DNA of 7,717 nt from an archaeon (GTDB lineage Archaea; B1Sed10-29; WALL01). The notes under the pieces were generated by a model. The model had not been told where the DNA came from. It ran no database searches and saw only the letters and a list, made by a program, of their open reading frames with translations. How positions within the stretch are numbered: position 1 is the stretch's first letter; every line of letters starts with the position of its first letter. Made by a program: the position numbers and the translations under genes. Below, one piece after another: positions 4,667 through 7,717 of the stretch. The stretch spans positions 1 through 7,717 of the forward strand of contig JAUVIW010000044.1 of the NCBI GenBank assembly GCA_030592525.1, given 5' to 3'.

Positions 4667-5461
4667 TCACTGGTCGCCCCCTTTCTTGTCCTTCAACAGC
4701 TTTTCTGCCTGCGAATCCAAGGACCCCAAGTCAATGGGCCCCTTCCCCGCTGGCGCCCCCTCTTTTTGAACATCTTTATTGTTAAAGTCGGGGGGTGGAG
4801 GCGGCAGTGGAGTGGACGAAATCACCGCTTCATCAGGTGGCAGCGGCTCCTTTGGCTCCTCAACAGGCGGCGCGCCGCTCAGGTAAGCGCTCATCTCGGC
4901 AGCCACCTTGTCGGCGAGCTCGGGCTTCTTCGCACCGCGGTCGACATCACGCTTGAGCTGGTCATAGTTATCGACCTTGATGTCACCGATGCGGGTGTCC
5001 TTCAGGACATCCGTACGGTCCTGCTCGCTAGTGGCCTCCTTGACGATTGCATCCTCGTACTCCTGCGCAAACTTCACGGGTATTGAGCCCTCGAACGAGC
5101 GGAGCGGAACTGATTCAAGGAGGAGGATGCCCTCGTTGAATATCTTCAATAGCTCGAGCTGCTGGTTGGTGAGCTCGAACGCGTCATACACGCCGTGCGT
5201 GGCGTACACCGAGTTCGCGACGCGCTTGAGTGCCTCGCCCGCAGTGTACTGCATGCCGTAGCGAAGGTACTCGTAGTGGACGCCGACGATGTTGCCGCTC
5301 TCCACCACCAGGAGGCCTTCCTCCATGCCTGTGCTGCCTTTTGTCATGATGCAAAAGTACCCCGTGCGCTTCGCGTCCATGAAGTTGGCTATGTCTTTCA
5401 CCACCACGTCGGTGGTGAGCTCCTTCACGGAAATGAACGGTGTGCCAAGGGGTATGTTCAT
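4667..5461 (-). CDS. DUF2226-like archaeal protein with proline-rich tail
   Basis: This 264-aa protein has a folded N-terminal part (1-120). It includes KDIANFMDAKRTGYFCIMT, EEGLLVVESGNIVGVHYEYL and GEALKRVANS...GVYDAFELTNQQLELL. The pattern of a strand, a turn such as ESGNIVG and a following helix recalls the archaeal DUF2226 family and related effector-type domains; I hold this family name tentatively. Residues 130-195 look helical and charged. Residues 196-226 are low-complexity, acidic and proline-rich, with five consecutive prolines at 220-224, and the last 40 residues are charged and probably disordered. This layout suggests a tethering or adaptor role beside the roadblock-like and MinD-like proteins. 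The start ATG lies 5 nt after the NYN gene. No enzyme motif is visible. Confidence 0.55.
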   Translation of the reverse strand: MNIPLGTPFISVKELTTDVVVKDIANFMDAKRTGYFCIMTKGSTGMEEGLLVVESGNIVGVHYEYLRYGMQYTAGEALKRVANSVYATHGVYDAFELTNQQLELLKIFNEGILLLESVPLRSFEGSIPVKFAQEYEDAIVKEATSEQDRTDVLKDTRIGDIKVDNYDQLKRDVDRGAKKPELADKVAAEMSAYLSGAPPVEEPKEPLPPDEAVISSTPLPPPPPDFNNKDVQKEGAPAGKGPIDLGSLDSQAEKLLKDKKGGDQ

Positions 5462-5466
5462 GCGTA

Positions 5467-5940
5467 TCAGTCGTCCATTGTCTCGACCATTATCACTTCG
5501 TCGGCAGTGTTCTTAAGCGCTGTGCTGAATCCGGGCTCCACGCCGACGACAACCGTCTCTTTCCCGCGCGCCTTTGCCTTCATGAGCACGGGCTGGAAGT
5601 CAGCGTCGCGCGTCATCAATGCAATCACGTCAATCGCGGGGTTGTAGACGAGCTCCATTGCCTCGACCGCCATTGCGACGTCGACGTCCGTGCTCGTTAT
5701 CACGGGCTCGAACCCCTGGTTCGTCACAGCCTCGATGAGCTTGTCCGGAGCGTACTGGTCCAGGAACACTTTGGCGACCTTGATGGTGCCGTGCTTCGTG
5801 AGCTCGCCCTTTACCTCAGTCAGGTTGATGTGAAATTCCTTGCGTAGTATGTTGGGGCCGTCTACGAGGATGCCGAGTTTCTTGTGCTTCCTCGAGAGGC
5901 CTAGCTTCTGCCTCAAATCTTCTAGTACTATAACAATCAC
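5467..5940 (-). CDS. NYN/PIN-like domain protein, probable ribonuclease
   Basis: This 157-aa protein matches the NYN (DUF88/LabA-like) branch of the PIN nuclease superfamily and resembles a conserved archaeal family. Acidic residues fall at the expected places: Asp27 in LGILVDGPNILRK, Asp85 and Asp87 in STDVDVAMAVEAM, and Asp112 and Asp114 in MTRDADFQPVL, followed by the GKETVVVG strand. These would bind metal ions for RNA cleavage, although activity has not been shown for most members. The start is GTG at 5940, overlapping the tatD stop by 4 nt (GTGA). A purine-rich GGAAGGTGAT surrounds it, so the ribosome site and the start codon overlap, which leaves the exact start a little uncertain. Its neighbours are tatD upstream and the DUF2226-like gene 5 nt downstream. 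Confidence 0.82.
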   Translation of the reverse strand: MIVIVLEDLRQKLGLSRKHKKLGILVDGPNILRKEFHINLTEVKGELTKHGTIKVAKVFLDQYAPDKLIEAVTNQGFEPVITSTDVDVAMAVEAMELVYNPAIDVIALMTRDADFQPVLMKAKARGKETVVVGVEPGFSTALKNTADEVIMVETMDD

Positions 5941-6704
5941 CTTCCAACAGAGAACACGCGCACTGCGTTCTTGTGGACCGCATCGGAAACATGGTCGGCA
6001 TCAAGGCCGCGTATAGATGAAATCAACTTTACGAGGTCGCCCACATGGAACGGCTCATTGCGCTCGCCCCGGACAGGACTATTGTACGGGGAATCTGTCT
6101 CTGTTAGCGTATATTCTAGCGGCAGGTGCTTTATTAATCTTGCGTGGCGCTTGGAGAGGCAGGCTATGGTGCTCATGGAGGCGTAGAAGCCCGAATCCAC
6201 GAGCCGGGGCACGTAGTCCTCGGGCGCGGAGAAGTGGTGGAACACCACGGTTTTGGGGGGGTCCTTCTCGACAATGCGCCACACGTCCTCGTCAGCGTCG
6301 CGGCAATGGATGACCAGGGGCTTTTGCAGCTCTCTTGCGAGGCCGATGAACTGCTTGAATACTTCTTGCTGCCTTTCGCGCCTTTTTGCATTGGGCTCCC
6401 AGTGGTAGTCCAGGCCGACCTCGCCAACGGCGACGATATCCTTGGCGTGGTCGCGGATGCGGTCGAGCACTGCACCCACCTCCTTGCCAGGCATCTTTCC
6501 GGCGAATGCGGGTGACAGGCCCATTGACGCGTGGATGAAGCCTTCGTGCTCTTGGGCGAGCTCGAGTGACGCTGCGTTGCTCCTGAGGTCGACACCGGAG
6601 TTCACGATGAAGCTGACGCGCTCCTTGTTCCTGGCTATCACTGCTTCGCGGTCCTCACTGAACTTCTCGCTGTCGAGATGGCAATGGCAGTCCACTAAGT
6701 GCAT
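5937..6704 (-). CDS. tatD: TatD-family metal-dependent hydrolase/DNase
   Basis: This 255-aa protein has the TIM-barrel amidohydrolase signatures of TatD: HxH at His7 and His9 (VDCHCHLD), Glu95 in AVGEVGLDYHW, His133 in VIHCRDADEDVW, His156 in VFHHFSAPEDY and Asp204 in LTETDSPYNSP. The length equals the family norm. TatD enzymes are metal-dependent 3'-5' exonucleases implicated in DNA repair and nucleic-acid turnover. A TTG at 6725 would add 7 residues before the motif, but ATG 6704 lies about 28 nt after an AT-rich box and gives the usual family N-terminus, so a leaderless start there is preferred. It is the first gene of the minus-strand operon and diverges from aif5A. The usual HCFSG motif reads HHFSA here, a mild deviation. 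Confidence 0.9.
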   Translation of the reverse strand: MHLVDCHCHLDSEKFSEDREAVIARNKERVSFIVNSGVDLRSNAASLELAQEHEGFIHASMGLSPAFAGKMPGKEVGAVLDRIRDHAKDIVAVGEVGLDYHWEPNAKRRERQQEVFKQFIGLARELQKPLVIHCRDADEDVWRIVEKDPPKTVVFHHFSAPEDYVPRLVDSGFYASMSTIACLSKRHARLIKHLPLEYTLTETDSPYNSPVRGERNEPFHVGDLVKLISSIRGLDADHVSDAVHKNAVRVFSVGR

Positions 6705-6726
6705 TGTGGTGGAAAACGACTGCAAC

Positions 6727-6737
6727 CTTTTTATTTG
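6727..6737. promoter_or_regulatory. Shared AT-rich promoter element between tatD and aif5A
   Basis: CTTTTTATTTG on the plus strand reads CAAATAAAAAG on the minus strand. For tatD the centre lies about 28 nt before ATG 6704. For aif5A it predicts a start near 6758-6759, just ahead of the GAGGTG ribosome site. As at 168-175, one AT-rich block appears to serve both directions. The minus-strand match to the box A consensus is poor. Confidence 0.5.
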
Positions 6738-6760
6738 ATTGCCTCCTTACTACGGCGGAA

Positions 6761-6766
6761 GAGGTG
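6761..6766 (+). promoter_or_regulatory. Shine-Dalgarno of aif5A
   Basis: GAGGTG lies 7 nt before ATG 6774 and is complementary to the 16S rRNA tail. Together with the promoter spacing it gives a leader of about 15 nt, so this gene is leadered, unlike the divergent tatD. Confidence 0.65.
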
Positions 6767-6773
6767 CTAAAGT

Positions 6774-7157
6774 ATGGCAGGAAAAGTTATTGCCCAGGTC
6801 AAGGACTTGAAAAAGGGCAAGTACGTGATTATTGATGAGATACCGTGTAGGGTTGTGGATGTTGAGACCAGCAAGCCCGGGAAGCACGGTGCAGCTAAAG
6901 CGAAGGTGACTGCCGTTGGCATTTTCACCGGCGCAAAGAAGATGCTGATGAAGCCCGTGGACTCGAACTGCGAGATGCCGATTGTGGACAAGCGCAACGG
7001 CCAGGTCATCGCGGACATGGGCGAGAAGTACCAGCTCATGGACCTGACGACTTACGAGACGTTCGAGGTGGACAAGCCGGACTTCCCATTAGAGGCTGGC
7101 CAGGAAGTCGAGTACATGGAAGTGCTCGGGGTCATAGCTATTATGCGTGGTAAGTAG
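6774..7157 (+). CDS. Translation factor aIF5A (hypusine-containing)
   Basis: This 127-aa protein is full length for archaeal IF5A. The N-terminal SH3-like domain holds the hypusine loop ETSKPGKHGAAKAKV (31-45); Lys37 is the residue expected to be converted to hypusine by deoxyhypusine synthase. The C-terminal OB-fold domain follows, with LMDLTTYETFEV and VEYMEVLGVIAIMRGK. The factor enters the ribosomal E site and relieves stalls, especially at runs of proline. The usual His in KHGHAK is Ala here (KHGAAK), as in several archaeal sequences. It is preceded by a good ribosome site and is followed after 1 nt by the cupin gene, implying a two-gene transcript. Confidence 0.97.
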   Translation: MAGKVIAQVKDLKKGKYVIIDEIPCRVVDVETSKPGKHGAAKAKVTAVGIFTGAKKMLMKPVDSNCEMPIVDKRNGQVIADMGEKYQLMDLTTYETFEVDKPDFPLEAGQEVEYMEVLGVIAIMRGK

Positions 7158-7158
7158 C

Positions 7159-7515
7159 ATGAGCGTCACTTATCTGAAGGATGTCGACCCGAAGGAGAAT
7201 CACGGCATCGTACTTTACGAGCTGCTTACTGAAAAGAATTCTGATGCTAAGCGCACCGGCCTCGCGCTTGCGCGCGTTAAGCCCGGCGTCTCCATGACGC
7301 AGCATCGTCACTTCGTGACCGAGGAGCAGTACTACTTCACTTCTGGCGAGGGAATAATGAGCTTGGGTGGCAAGGATTTCCCTGTGTCCAATGGTTCGGC
7401 CGTCAATATCCCCCCAGGCACGAAGCATGTTCTCAAGAACACCGGTGACACAGACTTAGAGTTCATTGTGATTAGCTCTCCGCACTACGACCCCAAGGAC
7501 GAGGAAGCGGTTTAG
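7159..7515 (+). CDS. Small single-domain cupin
   Basis: This 118-aa protein is one cupin barrel. Motif 1 runs PGVSMTQHRHFVTEEQYYFTSGEG, with the HxH-x4-E metal ligands in place. Motif 2 is GSAVNIPPGTKHVLKN, with the P-x-G-x2-H pattern that supplies the third His. It should therefore bind a metal ion (Fe, Mn, Zn or Ni). Close relatives include sugar-phosphate isomerases and mannose-6-phosphate isomerase-like proteins, but the substrate cannot be told. The start ATG 7159 lies 1 nt after the aif5A stop, while the upstream in-frame start at 7147 would overlap that gene. The protein ends with an acidic tail, DPKDEEAV. The T5 run after the stop may end the transcript. Confidence 0.88.
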   Translation: MSVTYLKDVDPKENHGIVLYELLTEKNSDAKRTGLALARVKPGVSMTQHRHFVTEEQYYFTSGEGIMSLGGKDFPVSNGSAVNIPPGTKHVLKNTGDTDLEFIVISSPHYDPKDEEAV

Positions 7516-7523
7516 GGCAAAGG

Positions 7524-7531
7524 CTTTTTAA
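7524..7531 (+). promoter_or_regulatory. Box A of the last gene, doubling as T-tract after the cupin
   Basis: CTTTTTAA is centred about 27-28 nt before ATG 7556, as expected for a leaderless start. It begins 9 nt after the cupin stop, so the T run may also terminate the aif5A-cupin transcript. The same arrangement is seen at 1304-1312. Confidence 0.5.
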
Positions 7532-7555
7532 CCGAACGTGAGTTACTTCTGCTTA

Positions 7556-7717
7556 ATGGGCAAAGTGGACACGACCGGTAATGTGCTCAGGAAGGCGCTT
7601 CTCGCCTTGATGCTGCTGACGGCAATGATAGTTCTTACCGGCGGGGCAATATCCATGCTGCGTGGCAACGGGCTCGAGGGCGGGCTCATACAGTCACTGT
7701 CAATAGTCACGCACATC
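7556..7717 (+). CDS. Membrane-anchored protein, N-terminal part (cut by window edge)
   Basis: From ATG 7556 an open frame of 54 codons runs to the right edge. It starts MGKVDTTGNVLRKALLALML and includes a hydrophobic stretch at about 13-34 (KALLALMLLTAMIVLTGGAISML), which is a membrane segment or uncleaved signal anchor; no clear signal peptidase or lipobox site is seen. Basic residues before the segment suggest the N-terminus stays inside. The product cannot be identified from what is visible. Box A spacing supports this start. There is too little sequence to tell whether the rest is extracytoplasmic. Confidence 0.6.
   Translation, partial: MGKVDTTGNVLRKALLALMLLTAMIVLTGGAISMLRGNGLEGGLIQSLSIVTHI

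Overview
The window is archaeal. It encodes a hypusine-type translation factor aIF5A, a one-domain Sm-like (Lsm) protein, the N-terminus of the archaeal repair factor NreA, and a tRNA gene interrupted by a canonical bulge-helix-bulge (BHB) intron. Its promoters show archaeal TATA/box A elements about 25-28 nt upstream of start codons. The DNA looks GC-rich, with very short intergenic gaps. I cannot name the phylum from the sequence alone; both Euryarchaeota and DPANN-type lineages remain possible.

Left part (1-2197): a truncated nreA gene leaves on the minus strand. It diverges from a plus-strand AbrB-type DNA-binding protein with a C-terminal winged helix, and a single AT-rich box seems to serve both directions. 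A short universal-stress-like protein overlaps the regulator's end, and an unrecognised 287-aa basic protein follows from its own promoter. That last gene converges on a cytidine/blasticidin-S deaminase-like gene, and the two stop codons overlap.

Middle part (2194-3090, minus strand): reading in the direction of transcription come tRNA-Ala(GGC) with a 41-nt intron, tRNA-Val(GAC) with an encoded CCA end, a strongly structured region of two hairpins, and the deaminase gene. The tRNA-Ala is odd because it has C at position 33, where nearly all tRNAs have U.

Main operon (6704 down to 3091, minus strand): tatD, a NYN/PIN-like nuclease, a DUF2226-like protein with a proline-rich tail, a roadblock/LC7-like protein, a MinD-family ATPase and lsm. 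Most junctions are 1-5 nt gaps or 4-nt overlaps. The DUF2226-like, roadblock-like and MinD genes together look like a membrane-associated positioning or polarity module whose role is not established. The TatD, NYN and Lsm proteins are nucleic-acid-related.

Right part (6774-7717, plus strand): aif5A shares a divergent promoter region with tatD and is followed after 1 nt by a small cupin. A truncated gene for a membrane-anchored protein then starts from its own box A. Several promoter-proximal genes (nreA, the AbrB-like gene, the 287-aa gene, tatD and the last gene) have box A at the distance expected for leaderless mRNAs. Shine-Dalgarno-like motifs appear for lsm, aif5A and perhaps the stress-like gene.
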